From contig DMTA01000547.1 of the NCBI GenBank assembly GCA_003454835.1, positions 1 through 32,769 of the forward strand: a stretch of 32,769 nucleotides of DNA, given 5' to 3'. Positions 1-8,349 of the stretch are shown here, in pieces. The stretch's first letter is position 1. Every line of letters begins with the position of its first letter. Under the pieces are notes generated by a model, which was given only the letters and a program-made list of their open reading frames with translations, made no database searches and was not told the DNA's origin. Both the position numbers and the translations under genes were made by a program. The stretch is from Achromobacter sp. (lineage in GTDB: Bacteria > Pseudomonadota > Gammaproteobacteria > Burkholderiales > Burkholderiaceae_B).

Positions 1-114
1 GCCATGCACCGGGCGCTTCGCGTGGCCCGCACTATCGCGGACCTGGACGGTCAGGCCGTGCTCGCGGCCAGCCACGTCGCGCAGGCGGTCCAGTACCGGC
101 GGACGGGGGTATGA
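1..114 (+). CDS. comM: ComM/YifB family Mg-chelatase-like ATPase, C-terminal end only
   Basis: Frame 1 is open from the first base to the TGA at 112-114 and encodes 37 residues that begin AMHRALRVARTIADL, the typical last helix region of ComM/YifB proteins (Mg-chelatase-like AAA+ ATPases). In the family ComM is a helicase that promotes branch migration during natural transformation. The rest of the gene lies outside the window. The assignment rests on this short tail only, but the A-M-H-R-x-L-R-V-A-R-T-I-A-D-L pattern is distinctive. The gene ends about 40 bp before the promoter of the ribosomal protein operon. Confidence 0.75.
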   Translation, partial: AMHRALRVARTIADLDGQAVLAASHVAQAVQYRRTGV

Positions 115-156
115 TCCCGGCGTCCCGTCCCTGTTGTTCGTGGCGCACTCTCCGAC

Positions 157-186
157 TCGACAAAGTCCAGGAAATCACCATATAAT
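157..186 (+). promoter_or_regulatory. Strong sigma70 promoter of the rpmI-rplT operon
   Basis: A -35 box TCGACA (157-162, five of six consensus bases) and a perfect -10 box TATAAT (181-186) are separated by 18 bp. Transcription would begin near 193, giving a leader of about 185 nt before rpmI. This is the best-looking promoter in the window and suits a ribosomal protein operon. Confidence 0.75.
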
Positions 187-192
187 CAAAGG

Positions 193-377
193 CTTTTCCG
201 GATGTGGGTAGCTTTTTGTCCGCCTTCGGGAAAGACTCGCGGAACAACGGTCAGGTTTAAAGATCGTTGGTTGCGACCCCCAGAAGTGGCAACAGGTCTA
301 CAAGTTTTGGCGTCTTTGGCGTCAAGCACCTGGCGTCATGTAAATCAACAATGCGTGTTTTAGTTTAGGGAATCATC
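193..377 (+). promoter_or_regulatory. Long 5' leader of rpmI, possible autoregulatory RNA
   Basis: The stretch between the predicted start of transcription and rpmI contains no credible ORF and no recognisable part of infC. It holds three direct copies of TGGCGTC (308-314, 317-323, 331-337) and short potential stems such as GTTGC...GCAAC. In other bacteria L20 represses its own operon by binding a leader RNA; whether this leader does so is inference. A good ribosome binding site (AGGGA, about 366-371) precedes rpmI. Confidence 0.4.
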
Positions 378-575
378 ATGCCCAAGATGAAAACCAAGAA
401 AAGCGCCTCCAAGCGCTTTAAGGTGCGCGGCAGCGGCTCCATCAAGCGTGGTCAGGCGTTCAAGCGTCACATCCTGACCAAGAAGACCACCAAGGCCAAG
501 CGTCAATTGCGCGGCTCTGCGGCGGTTCATGACTCCAACGTGGCCTCCGTCAAGGCCATGATGCCTTTCGCTTGA
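378..575 (+). CDS. rpmI: 50S ribosomal protein L35
   Basis: This 65-residue, very basic protein starts [20 protein letters not shown] and is a full-length bacterial L35, a small protein of the large ribosomal subunit. The start is fixed by an AGGGA ribosome binding site a few bases upstream. rplT follows after 17 bp, so the two are co-transcribed. In the usual proteobacterial order infC lies directly upstream; here there is only a 260-bp promoter and leader region after comM. Identification is secure. Confidence 0.97.
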   Translation: MPKMKTKKSASKRFKVRGSGSIKRGQAFKRHILTKKTTKAKRQLRGSAAVHDSNVASVKAMMPFA

Positions 576-592
576 TCTAAGGGAGATCTACT

Positions 593-952
593 ATGCCTCG
601 CGTCAAACGCGGCGTAACTGCCCGCGCACGTCACAAGAAAGTCATTGCCGCCGCCAAGGGTTACCGTGGCCGCCGCGGTAATGTGTTCCGTATTGCCAAG
701 CAAGCAGTCATGCGCGCTGGCCAATACGCCTACCGCGACCGTCGTAACAAGAAGCGCACGTTCCGCGCTCTGTGGATCACGCGTATCAACGCGGCCGTCC
801 GCGAGCATGGCGTCAGCTACAGCGTGTTCATCGCTGGCCTGAAGAAGGCTTCGATCGAACTCGACCGCAAGGTCCTGGCCGATCTGGCCGTGCGCGACAA
901 GGCCGGCTTCGCCGCCATCGTGCAGCAAGCCAAGGCTGCCTTGGCTGCCTGA
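593..952 (+). CDS. rplT: 50S ribosomal protein L20
   Basis: The 119-residue protein begins [18 protein letters not shown] and has the family's standard length, a basic N-terminal extension and a globular C-terminal part. L20 is needed for early assembly of the 50S subunit and in several bacteria also represses its own operon. A clear AGGGAG ribosome binding site precedes the ATG, 17 bp after the stop of rpmI. A terminator-like hairpin follows at 982-1010, before pheS. Identification is secure. Confidence 0.97.
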   Translation: MPRVKRGVTARARHKKVIAAAKGYRGRRGNVFRIAKQAVMRAGQYAYRDRRNKKRTFRALWITRINAAVREHGVSYSVFIAGLKKASIELDRKVLADLAVRDKAGFAAIVQQAKAALAA

Positions 953-981
953 TCGCGCGCTTTAACTCATCGCGCATCGCT

Positions 982-1016
982 GCAAACGGGGCTGTAATAG
1001 CCCCGTTTGCGTTTTG
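982..1016 (+). terminator. Terminator or attenuator hairpin between rplT and pheS
   Basis: A perfect 12-bp stem (GCAAACGGGGCT, 982-993, with AGCCCCGTTTGC, 999-1010) closes a 5-base loop and is followed by GTTTTG. It looks like an intrinsic terminator. Only 19 bases separate it from the pheS ATG, too few for a promoter, so pheST transcripts must either read through it or begin just upstream of it. No Phe-rich leader peptide is visible before it. Confidence 0.75.
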
Positions 1017-1029
1017 AAGGCTGGATTTC

Positions 1030-2052
1030 ATGACTCGATTGGTTGACGACCTGGTAGAACAGGCGCAAGAACGGTTCGCCGCGGCCACGGATGCCGCCGC
1101 ACTTGAGAACGCAAAAGCTCGTTTCCTGGGCAAGGAAGGCGCCTTGACCGTGCTGCTCAAGGGCCTGGGCAAGCTCGATCCCGAGCAGAAGCGAGAAGCG
1201 GGCGCGCGAATCAACCAGGCCAAGCAGAAGATCGAAGAGCTTCTGAACTCGCGCCGCGCCGAACTGGCGCAGGCGGAGCTGGATGCCCGACTGGCGTCCG
1301 AAACCATTGACGTCACCCTGCCGGGCCGCGGTCGCGCGCCGGGCGGCATCCATCCGGTGATCCGGACCTGGGAACGGGTGGAAGAGATCTTCCGTTCCAT
1401 TGGCTTCGACGTGGCCGACGGCCCCGAAGTGGAAAACGACTGGACCAATTTCACCGCTTTGAACAACCCGCTGGACCATCCGGCGCGTTCCATGCAGGAC
1501 ACGTTCTACGTCGACATGAACGATGCGGACGGCCTGCCGCTGCTGCTGCGCACGCACACCAGCCCCATGCAGGTGCGTTACGCCCGCATGAACAAGCCGC
1601 CCATCAAGGTCATCGCGCCCGGGCGCACCTATCGCGTCGACAGCGACGCCACGCACTCGCCCATGTTCCACCAGGTGGAAGGGCTCTGGATCGCCGAGGA
1701 CATCTCGTTTGCCGACCTCAAGGGCGTATACACCGATTTCCTGCGTTGCTTCTTTGAAAGCGACGATCTGGTCGTGCGTTTCCGTCCGTCGTTCTTCCCG
1801 TTCACGGAACCGTCCGCCGAGATCGACATGATGTTCACCTCGGGTCCCAACCGCGGCCGCTGGCTCGAAATCTCCGGATCCGGCCAGGTGCATCCGCAGG
1901 TGGTGCGCAACTTCGGGCTGGATCCCGAGCGCTACATCGGCTTTGCCTTCGGCTCCGGCCTCGAGCGCCTGACCATGTTGCGCTACGGCGTCAACGATCT
2001 GCGCCAGTTCTACGAAGGCGATTTGCGCTTCCTGCGCCAGTTCAACGAATAA
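1030..2052 (+). CDS. pheS: Phenylalanyl-tRNA synthetase alpha subunit
   Basis: This 340-residue protein is the catalytic alpha subunit of the (alpha-beta)2 enzyme that charges tRNA-Phe in the cytoplasm. After an N-terminal coiled-coil arm (about residues 1-90) comes the class II synthetase core, with the motif 2 segment [17 protein letters not shown] and the motif 3 segment [17 protein letters not shown] near the C-terminus. Length and motifs are those of a normal PheS. A GAAGG ribosome binding site lies before the ATG. pheT follows after 13 bp, so both subunits come from one mRNA. Confidence 0.98.
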   Translation: MTRLVDDLVEQAQERFAAATDAAALENAKARFLGKEGALTVLLKGLGKLDPEQKREAGARINQAKQKIEELLNSRRAELAQAELDARLASETIDVTLPGRGRAPGGIHPVIRTWERVEEIFRSIGFDVADGPEVENDWTNFTALNNPLDHPARSMQDTFYVDMNDADGLPLLLRTHTSPMQVRYARMNKPPIKVIAPGRTYRVDSDATHSPMFHQVEGLWIAEDISFADLKGVYTDFLRCFFESDDLVVRFRPSFFPFTEPSAEIDMMFTSGPNRGRWLEISGSGQVHPQVVRNFGLDPERYIGFAFGSGLERLTMLRYGVNDLRQFYEGDLRFLRQFNE

Positions 2053-2065
2053 CAGACGGCTGATC

Positions 2066-4483
2066 ATGCAATTTCCCGAATCCTGGCTGCGTACGCTGGT
2101 CAATCCTCCGATCGCAACCGACGAACTCGCGCACCGGCTCACGATGGCCGGCCTGGAAGTCGAAGAAACCGAGCCCGCCGCGCCCGCATTCACCGGCGTG
2201 GTTGTCGCGCACATCGTCGAGATCGCTCCGCACCCTGATGCCGACAAGCTGCGCGTCTGCCAGGTTGACGACGGCTCGGGCGAACGACTGCAGATCGTTT
2301 GCGGCGCGCCCAACGCCGCCGCCGGCCTGAAAGTGCCGCTCGCCCGCGTGGGCGCGGAACTGCCCGGCGGCATGAAGATCGGCGTAGCCAAGATGCGCGG
2401 CGTCCAATCGTCAGGCATGCTGTGCTCGGCCCGCGAACTGGGTCTGTCGCAAGACCACGCGGGGCTCCTCGAGCTGCCCGCCGACATGGTCCCCGGTCAA
2501 TCCATCCGCGAAGCGCTGGACCTGGACGACACGCTCTTCACGCTCAAGCTGACGCCCAACCGCGCCGACTGCCTGTCGATCCTGGGCGTGGCGCGCGAAG
2601 TGGCCGCGCTGACCGGCGCGCCGCTGTCGGTGCCTACCGCGGCCGCCGTGCCTGTCACGCTCGACGAGCGCCTGCCCGTCAAGATCGAGGCGCCCGACCT
2701 TTGTGGCCGTTTCGGCGGCCGCGTCATTCGCGGTGTCAACGCCCGCGCGGCGACGCCCGAATGGATGAAGACGCGCCTCGAGCGCGCCGGCCAACGCTCG
2801 CTGTCCGCGCTGGTCGACATCTCCAACTACGTCATGCTCGAACTGGGCCGCCCGTCGCACGTCTTCGATCTGGACAAGATCGGGGGCGACATCGCCGTGC
2901 GCTGGGCGCGTGAAGGCGAAACGCTGGAACTGCTGAACGGCCAGACCGTCACGCTGGACCCGAAGGTCGGCGTCGTCGTCGCGGGCGAGCAGGTCGAAAG
3001 CCTGGCCGGCATCATGGGCGGCGAAGCCACCTCGGTGACGCTGGACACGCAGAACATCTATCTCGAAGCCGCGTTCTGGTGGCCGCAAGCCATTGCCGGC
3101 CGCGCGCGCCGCTTCAAGTTCAGCTCCGAAGCCAGCCACCGCTTCGAACGCGGCGTCGACTACGCCAGCATTCCCGAACATATTGAATTCATCACCCGCC
3201 TCATCGTCGACATCTGCGGCGGTCAGGTGGGTCCCATCGACGACCAGATCGTCAATCTGCCCCAGCGTCCGCCGGTGCGCATGCGCCTGGCGCGCTGCCA
3301 TCGCGTGCTGGGCGTGCCGGTCACGCGCGAGCAGGTCGCCACGATCTTCGGCAGCCTGGGCCTGGACTACTCGGTCGAGGGCGACGACTTCATCGTCAAC
3401 CCGCCGTCGTTCCGTTTCGACCTGGAAATCGAAGAAGACCTGATCGAGGAAGTGGCTCGCATCTACGGCTTCGAAAGCATCCCCGACGTGCCTCCGATGG
3501 CGCGCGCCAAGATGTTCTCGCAGCCCGAAGTGCGCCGCGGCGCGCATGCGCTGCGCCGCCTGACGGCGGCGCAGGACTACCAGGAAGTCGTCAACTACAG
3601 CTTCGTCGAAGCGGACTGGGAACGCGATTTCGCGGGCAATGACAATCCCGTGCGCCTTGTGAATCCGATCGCCAGCCATCTGTCGGTCATGCGTTCCAGC
3701 CTGATCGGCGGCCTGGTCGCCAACATCCGTCACAACGCCAACCGCAAGCAGTCGCGCGTGCGCCTGTTCGAACTGGGCCGCGTGTTTTTCCGCGATGCCT
3801 CGGCCGAAGACGGACCGCTGCAAGTGGCCGGCGTGCGCCAGCCCATGAAGCTCGCGGGCGCCGCATGGGGCCCGGCGGTGGAAGAGCAGTGGGGCGTACC
3901 CACGCGCCACGTCGATTTCTTCGACGTGAAGATGGACGTCGAGTCGCTGTTCGGCGCACGCGGCCGCCGCCTGCGTTTCGAGGCAGCGGCGCATCCCGCC
4001 CTGCATCCCGGCCGTGGCGCGCGCGTCATGCTGGACGGCAAGCACGTTGGCTGGATCGGCGAACTGCATCCGCGCTGGGCGCAGCAGGCCGACCTGGCGC
4101 ATGCGCCGGTGGTCTTCGAACTGGACGTGGACGCCCTGTCCGAAGGTGAATTGCCGCAGGTGCGCGAGCTTTCGCGTCAGCCCGTGGTGGTGCGCGACTT
4201 GGCCCTGTGGGTCGATGAGGATGTGACGGTACAGTCCATGCTTGACACCGTTGCCGCAGCCGTCAAGGCCGATGCGCAACTGGCCGTCGTGCAGGATGCG
4301 CGCGTGTTCGACGTGTGGCGTGACAAAGCGCAAGGCAGCGAGCCCGTCGCCGAGAAAAGCCTTGCGTTCCGTTTCTGGCTACAGGACACTGAGGTCACTT
4401 TGGACGAAGCCCGCGTGGCGGATTGCCTTGCGCGCATCAAGGAAGCCCTGGTTGCCGCGCACGGCGCGCGCCAACGTGGCTGA
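2066..4483 (+). CDS. pheT: Phenylalanyl-tRNA synthetase beta subunit
   Basis: The 805-residue protein is a full-length bacterial PheT. An N-terminal EMAP-like tRNA-binding domain lies at about residues 40-150. The B3/B4 editing domain, which hydrolyses wrongly formed Tyr-tRNA-Phe, and the B5 domain occupy the middle. A ferredoxin-fold anticodon-binding domain forms the last 95 or so residues (from about [13 protein letters not shown]). It pairs with PheS from the gene just upstream. The ihfA start codon lies 15 bp after its stop, as in the conserved pheST-ihfA operon. Confidence 0.98.
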   Translation: MQFPESWLRTLVNPPIATDELAHRLTMAGLEVEETEPAAPAFTGVVVAHIVEIAPHPDADKLRVCQVDDGSGERLQIVCGAPNAAAGLKVPLARVGAELPGGMKIGVAKMRGVQSSGMLCSARELGLSQDHAGLLELPADMVPGQSIREALDLDDTLFTLKLTPNRADCLSILGVAREVAALTGAPLSVPTAAAVPVTLDERLPVKIEAPDLCGRFGGRVIRGVNARAATPEWMKTRLERAGQRSLSALVDISNYVMLELGRPSHVFDLDKIGGDIAVRWAREGETLELLNGQTVTLDPKVGVVVAGEQVESLAGIMGGEATSVTLDTQNIYLEAAFWWPQAIAGRARRFKFSSEASHRFERGVDYASIPEHIEFITRLIVDICGGQVGPIDDQIVNLPQRPPVRMRLARCHRVLGVPVTREQVATIFGSLGLDYSVEGDDFIVNPPSFRFDLEIEEDLIEEVARIYGFESIPDVPPMARAKMFSQPEVRRGAHALRRLTAAQDYQEVVNYSFVEADWERDFAGNDNPVRLVNPIASHLSVMRSSLIGGLVANIRHNANRKQSRVRLFELGRVFFRDASAEDGPLQVAGVRQPMKLAGAAWGPAVEEQWGVPTRHVDFFDVKMDVESLFGARGRRLRFEAAAHPALHPGRGARVMLDGKHVGWIGELHPRWAQQADLAHAPVVFELDVDALSEGELPQVRELSRQPVVVRDLALWVDEDVTVQSMLDTVAAAVKADAQLAVVQDARVFDVWRDKAQGSEPVAEKSLAFRFWLQDTEVTLDEARVADCLARIKEALVAAHGARQRG

Positions 4484-4497
4484 ACATGGGGACCAGT

Positions 4498-4824
4498 ATG
4501 CTTGCCGAGCAACGCACCCTCACCAAGGCCGAGCTGGCCGAACTGCTCTTCGAGCGGGTCGGTCTGAATAAGCGCGAAGCCAAGGACATCGTCGATACGT
4601 TCTTCGAGGAAATCCGCGACGCCCTGGCGCGCGGTGATTCCGTCAAGCTTTCGGGTTTCGGCAACTTCCAGGTGCGCGACAAACCGCCGCGCCCTGGCCG
4701 CAACCCCAAGACCGGAGAAACCATTCCCATCGCGGCGCGGCGCGTGGTCACGTTCCACGCCAGCCAGAAACTCAAGAGCGTGGTCGAGCAGGCCGTTCCC
4801 GCAGCACCCGAGGCCGCGGAGTGA
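4498..4824 (+). CDS. ihfA: Integration host factor alpha subunit
   Basis: The product (108 residues from ATG 4498) belongs to the HU/IHF family of DNA-bending proteins. The DNA-inserting beta arm with RNPKTGE and the preceding [15 protein letters not shown] segment identify the alpha subunit. It acts with IhfB in nucleoid structure, transcription and site-specific recombination; the tyrosine integrase nearby is of a class that often uses IHF. A GGGGA ribosome binding site supports ATG 4498; an in-frame ATG at 4486 would add four residues. It ends in an Ala/Pro/Glu tail. Confidence 0.95.
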   Translation: MLAEQRTLTKAELAELLFERVGLNKREAKDIVDTFFEEIRDALARGDSVKLSGFGNFQVRDKPPRPGRNPKTGETIPIAARRVVTFHASQKLKSVVEQAVPAAPEAAE

Positions 4825-4882
4825 TACGCTTTGTCGGTAATTGTTATCGGCGCCCCACGCATCGCGCGCATAAAATCCGCTT

Positions 4883-5317
4883 ATGACACGTACTGAATCC
4901 ACCGTTACCCTACCGCCCATTCCCGCCAAGCGTTACTTCACGATCGGCGAAGTCAGCGACCTGTGTGGCGTCAAGCCTCATGTATTGCGGTACTGGGAAC
5001 AGGAATTCACGCAGCTCAAGCCCGTGAAGCGCCGTGGCAACCGCCGCTACTATCAGCATCACGAAGTGCTGCTCATCCGGCGCATCCGTTCATTGCTTTA
5101 CGAACAAGGCTTCACGATCAGCGGCGCACGCAATCGCTTGGGCGATGCACGCGACGTGCCGCACGACCAGGACGCCGCCGTGCGCCTGTCGGGCACCGAG
5201 ATGCAGTCGTTGCGCAATGAACTCGGCAACGTGTCCGCGATGCTCGCTGAAGCATTGGGCACGGCGGCCACCGCACCCGCTGCTGCGAACACGACACACA
5301 CGGCGCCTGCCGCCTGA
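4883..5317 (+). CDS. MerR-family transcriptional regulator
   Basis: The 144-residue protein has an N-terminal winged helix-turn-helix (about residues 17-85: YFTIGEVSDLCGVKPHVLRY, then the wing KRRGNRRYY). An Ala/Thr-rich C-terminal tail lacks the metal-binding cysteines of MerR, CueR or ZntR. It belongs to the uncharacterised MerR-like regulators found right after ihfA and before tRNA-Pro in many Burkholderiales. Its target and ligand are unknown. It starts 58 bp after ihfA and may be co-transcribed. Confidence 0.9.
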   Translation: MTRTESTVTLPPIPAKRYFTIGEVSDLCGVKPHVLRYWEQEFTQLKPVKRRGNRRYYQHHEVLLIRRIRSLLYEQGFTISGARNRLGDARDVPHDQDAAVRLSGTEMQSLRNELGNVSAMLAEALGTAATAPAAANTTHTAPAA

Positions 5318-5541
5318 GCCGCGTTCAACTCGGCTCATCGCTTGAAATCCAAAGCTTGATATCAGTATCCGCAGCGCGCGATTGCCTACATGGCCGCGCG
5401 CACTGCACACCGTAGTGCCTTGCGCTTTGTGCGCGCCGGCTCATCGCATGCAGTCTTGTGAACGGCGAACGCAAATCGCAAAAATTTTTTCGAGTATTCA
5501 GCACTTTTCTTGCACCAATGCGTGCAAACATTTTTTAGTTC

Positions 5542-5550
5542 TGCTATACT
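5542..5550 (+). promoter_or_regulatory. Extended -10 promoter of tRNA-Pro
   Basis: TGCTATACT (5542-5550) is an extended -10 box (TGnTATACT) placed about 10 bp before the 5' end of the tRNA. No good -35 box is seen at the normal distance. Confidence 0.55.
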
Positions 5551-5558
5551 CTTTTTCT

Positions 5559-5637
<79 letters not shown>

Positions 5638-5648
5638 GCAATACCCTA

Positions 5649-5681
5649 GGGGGTTAGTGATAGTAATCACTAACCCCCTTT
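5649..5681 (+). terminator. Terminator after tRNA-Pro, brought by the integrated element
   Basis: A 13-bp perfect stem, GGGGGTTAGTGAT (5649-5661) with ATCACTAACCCCC (5666-5678), has the loop AGTA and is followed by TTTCTCATT. It would end the tRNA transcript and, on the other strand, the integrase transcript. A hairpin of the same design and the same TTTCTCATT flank follows the right-hand repeat at 8230-8266. Confidence 0.8.
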
Positions 5682-5685
5682 CTCA

Positions 5686-5709
5686 TTGTGGGGACTTTTG
5701 TGGGGACTT
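5686..5709 (+). repeat. Two tandem 12-bp repeats, possible integrase arm sites
   Basis: TTGTGGGGACTT occurs twice in direct tandem (5686-5697 and 5698-5709), between the tRNA and the 3' end of the integrase gene. Repeats in this place are commonly the arm-type binding sites of tyrosine integrases; that role is inferred here from position only. Confidence 0.6.
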
Positions 5710-5715
5710 CCCCAT

Positions 5716-6864
5716 TCAAGCCCCCCGTCGCTTGAGCATCGTTAACGCCGGACTGCGCGTGTCGGTTGCTGCAATGCGATTTGCATACTCAATCAGCTTA
5801 TTAAGCTCCGCCGCTGAGTAGTGCGAGGTGATGCTGCCGTCCGTATGACCCAGCAAGGCTTTGCGATCCTCCTCGGGAACGTCCGCCGCGCGTAGGCGCC
5901 TACCGAACGTGTGCTTCAAATCGTGCACCCGCAGGCTGGCAAATCCCGGGTGCGGCGCATCGCCGTGATCCTTCTTCCATTGCGCCGCAGCCCGCTTCCT
6001 CGCGTTACGCCAGGCGGTGTCATTCATCCGGTGCAGGGCGCGGCCCTCATACGGGAAAACCCATTCGGGATGCTGTCCCCGTTGCTTGCGGATGATGGAC
6101 CGCGCGACATCGTTTAGCACCACCAGACGTTCTTCCCGATTTTTCACGCCGGAGTCGTCGAACCGCCCGCCGAACTCCGCTGGGATGAGGAATACGCTGG
6201 TGCCCAGCCCTTCAACAGCAATTTCCCACTGCCATTTCAGCTTGCAGACTTCCTGCTCGCGGCAGCCGGTGTTTACCTTGTAGAGCGCCATAACCTGCAG
6301 GTGCTCCGGCAGCTCCTTGAACAGCGCCGCCTGTTCCTCCCATGAGAGGGGATAGGGCTGGCGCCGCGACTTCTCGCTCAGCATTTCGATCATTGGCACC
6401 ACCGCGAGCCAGGGCTTTCGGTTGTCGTCGCGCCACTTGCGAGAGGCGACGTTCAGGACACGGACGACGCGCTGCAGCGCAATGTTGACCGTGTGAGGAG
6501 CTCGTCCGGCCTCGAGGCGATCATCGACATAGGCCTGCAGCGCTTCGTTGTCGACCTCATCCAAATGCAGGTCGCCGATGTATGGGTCCAACTGCTTGAG
6601 ATAGGTGGCGGTCAACCAAATGGATGGCTGCTGCGCGTACTCCTTTAGGTAGCGGGTTGCCGCAGCGCGGAAAGTCGGGCGCCAGTGGGCGCGCTCCTTC
6701 CGCTCCGCGCCGGCTTGGACGATTCGCTCGAGGAGGAATTGCTCGGCTTCCGCGCGAACGCTTGTGCCAGTGCAGCCTCGAATTCGTCCACAGCCGCGGA
6801 CGACTTTGTCGATGTGCCAGATGCCGTCTTTGAGCGTGAGCCCGGTGATTGTTTTTTGCCCCAT
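5716..6864 (-). CDS. Tyrosine-type site-specific integrase
   Basis: The 382-residue protein has an N-terminal arm-binding region, a SAM-like core-binding domain (about 65-150) and a C-terminal catalytic domain (170-360). Visible catalytic residues are R202 (in TGCREQEV), H314, H340 (in LLGH) and the nucleophile Y349 (in SHYSAAEL). The usual second arginine of the H-x-x-R box is lysine here (HDLKHTFGRRL, K317), as in a subgroup of phage integrases. It would catalyse integration and excision of the element at tRNA-Pro. Its start overlaps 220 nt of the upstream excisionase-like gene. It looks intact. Confidence 0.9.
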   Translation of the reverse strand: MGQKTITGLTLKDGIWHIDKVVRGCGRIRGCTGTSVRAEAEQFLLERIVQAGAERKERAHWRPTFRAAATRYLKEYAQQPSIWLTATYLKQLDPYIGDLHLDEVDNEALQAYVDDRLEAGRAPHTVNIALQRVVRVLNVASRKWRDDNRKPWLAVVPMIEMLSEKSRRQPYPLSWEEQAALFKELPEHLQVMALYKVNTGCREQEVCKLKWQWEIAVEGLGTSVFLIPAEFGGRFDDSGVKNREERLVVLNDVARSIIRKQRGQHPEWVFPYEGRALHRMNDTAWRNARKRAAAQWKKDHGDAPHPGFASLRVHDLKHTFGRRLRAADVPEEDRKALLGHTDGSITSHYSAAELNKLIEYANRIAATDTRSPALTMLKRRGA

Positions 6865-7124
6865 AGACTTGATGCTCCGTTGCTACGTAGGCGCTCGCTG
6901 CGGTGGGAATCGTTGCCCGCAGGTGCGTCCTTGTCAATTGCCATCCGCTCCGCATACTCGTCCGCAAAGCGGTCGAGCTCCTTGCGATCGAAGGCGATTC
7001 CTTGTTTTCCAATGCTGATTTCTCGAAGATAAGGCCGTGCTGCCTCATCGAATACGCGGCGGCACATGCCCAGGTAGGCAGGAGCCTTGCCGACTCGGAT
7101 GAATCGCGGAGGAATGTCGGACAT
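6645..7124 (-). CDS. Excisionase/AlpA-like DNA-binding protein next to integrase
   Basis: The 159-residue ORF starts MSDIPPRFIRVGKAPAYLGM, a winged-helix-like N-terminus (about 1-60) of the kind found in small proteins paired with this integrase group. A Ser/Arg-rich tail with GTSTKSS and DEFEAALAQ follows. Such proteins are thought to be Xis-type directionality factors; this is inference. A strong AGGAGG site 9 bp before the ATG fixes the start. Its last 73 codons overlap the integrase start in another frame, so the tail may be partly constrained by that overlap. Confidence 0.75.
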   Translation of the reverse strand: MSDIPPRFIRVGKAPAYLGMCRRVFDEAARPYLREISIGKQGIAFDRKELDRFADEYAERMAIDKDAPAGNDSHRSERLRSNGASSLWGKKQSPGSRSKTASGTSTKSSAAVDEFEAALAQAFARKPSNSSSSESSKPARSGRSAPTGARLSALRQPAT

Positions 7125-7269
7125 TTATCTGATCCTCCTGGACTGCGTCGCATGGTTAGCGCCCCGCGCGTGGGGGCCTTCTGCCTGCTCGCTAAGATCC
7201 CGGCGCGCGACGTGCGGCTGCGACCTGGCCCATTCGGATAGGATGCTGGTTTCAGAATGGACGGGCACC

Positions 7270-7563
7270 ATGGATAGGATTCCCTCGCTTGTGACTGGCC
7301 TTGAAAGCCCGCTCGCCGTTGCGCAAGATGCAGGCAAAGCAGACCGGTTGATGGTCGTGGAAGGGTTGGGCCCGCATTGGTTTTCGGACTATTGGCCCTC
7401 TCTCGCCATCGCCTGGTTGGAAGACGGATTTCCGATCGATGTGGAAATTGCGAGTCTTCTTGAAGCTGCGTCGGACAACACTGCCCTGTCGCAACAAGTA
7501 CGGCACAAAGCCTTTGCCCTGTTCGTCGCCTGGAGACGGGGGCAATTGGTGCGCGGCCAATAA
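7270..7563 (+). CDS. Hypothetical protein in the tRNA-Pro element
   Basis: The ORF from ATG 7270 gives a 97-residue acidic, probably cytoplasmic and mainly helical protein starting MDRIPSLVTG, with the segment HWFSDYWPSLAIAWLEDGFP in the middle. No family is recognised. The open frame extends upstream to 7087, but the N-terminal part looks non-coding; ATG 7243 is a second possible start. It is transcribed away from the excisionase-like gene. It is probably cargo of the element. Confidence 0.5.
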   Translation: MDRIPSLVTGLESPLAVAQDAGKADRLMVVEGLGPHWFSDYWPSLAIAWLEDGFPIDVEIASLLEAASDNTALSQQVRHKAFALFVAWRRGQLVRGQ

Positions 7564-7667
7564 CAGCGCGCTCCTGGCCGTGCCGCCAATGCGCGGGCGG
7601 CGCGCGGCAAATGCAACGGTCGGAGCCTGGTCGGATTTGGCTGGCACCAGGCGCCATGTAGTTGTCG

Positions 7668-8060
7668 TCATAAGCGCCGGCCCTCCATCAAGGATTTGAT
7701 GCATGTCTGCGTGAGCAAGTCCCCTTGGTCCTCGGGCGCGCCCGTCGCCATGACTCGGCGCAGGATGGGCAGCGCGTGGCGCAGCGCTTCGACAGTCCGT
7801 TCCTGCACAGGAACGATGTAGTGCAGCGCCACGTGAAGATCGCGCAACGGTTGCAGCGGCAGTTGCTTTCCGTGGCGCGTCTCCCACATTTCAAAGTGCC
7901 ATATCAGGCCCTCGATCGCGGGCGCGGCCTCGTACCGATAGCCGTCGCACGCAAGGAAATCGGGGTAGCCGCGCGCGTTGACTGACACCTTGCCCGTGCG
8001 GTCCAGTTCGTCCAACAGATGCTCGAGCGTACGCATGACGAACTCAGCGCCGGCCATCAT
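7668..8060 (-). CDS. Hypothetical protein at the right end of the element
   Basis: The 130-residue protein (MMAGAEFVMRTLEHLLDELD...) is soluble, rich in aromatic and charged residues, with no signal peptide or membrane segment. It has the segment YPDFLACDGYRYEAAPAIEG and a helical C-terminal half. No known domain is recognised. An internal start at 8036 (MRTLEHLL) is possible. It converges on the 7270-7563 gene and lies just inside the right attachment repeat. Confidence 0.6.
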   Translation of the reverse strand: MMAGAEFVMRTLEHLLDELDRTGKVSVNARGYPDFLACDGYRYEAAPAIEGLIWHFEMWETRHGKQLPLQPLRDLHVALHYIVPVQERTVEALRHALPILRRVMATGAPEDQGDLLTQTCIKSLMEGRRL

Positions 8061-8211
8061 GGGCGCAGCATTGGGCCGCTCCTCGCGGCGCGCACGGCTA
8101 AGGCGACGGCTTTCGATGCACCCTGTACCAGCCGGCGATCCTTTTGGTTTAGGGGTGCATGGTCAGGCCTCCGCGCGCTGCAGGTTCTGGATGGCGAAAT
8201 AGACGTCCATG
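8061..8211. other. Gene-free right end of the element
   Basis: No credible complete gene is visible here. On the minus strand a short open frame runs from about 8229 to a TGA at 8163 and reads protein-like (NYWSGMDVYFAIQNL), which may be the remnant of a gene cut by integration. It has too little sequence to identify. Confidence 0.3.
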
Positions 8212-8220
8212 CCCGACCAG
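8212..8220 (+). repeat. Right attachment site core (attR) of the tRNA-Pro element
   Basis: CCCGACCAG repeats the last nine bases around the tRNA-Pro CCA end (5630-5638). It is followed at once by a hairpin that resembles the one behind the tRNA. Together these mark the right end of an element of about 2.6 kb. Confidence 0.55.
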
Positions 8221-8229
8221 TAGTTCCAA

Positions 8230-8260
8230 GGCCGTCAGTGAGAAATCACTGACGGCCTTT
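8230..8260 (+). terminator. Displaced original terminator of tRNA-Pro
   Basis: GGCCGTCAGTGA (8230-8241) pairs perfectly with TCACTGACGGCC (8246-8257) around the loop GAAA, followed by TTTCTCATT. No gene ends just before it on the plus strand. Its position right after the attR repeat and its likeness to the hairpin at 5649-5678 suggest that it ended the tRNA-Pro transcript before integration. Confidence 0.65.
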
Positions 8261-8349
8261 CTCATTTCCGGGCCATTTCCAGTTCGTTGAGAAAAGCCGT
8301 GTTGTGTTGGGAGGCGCTGAATTCAGAACTCAATAATGCGCGGCCGAGA

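Noticed and set aside
2411..4333. 640-codon open frame on the minus strand opposite pheT
   Set aside because: It is the antisense frame of a high-GC gene; pheT is unmistakable and the antisense protein has no family features.
7625..7652. Inverted repeat GCCTGGT/ACCAGGC between two convergent hypothetical genes
   Set aside because: The loop is 14 bases and no T run follows, so it was not called as a terminator.
8163..8210. 15-codon ORF on the minus strand at the right end of the tRNA element
   Set aside because: It reads protein-like but is too short and has no ribosome binding site; kept only as a possible gene remnant in the description of the region.
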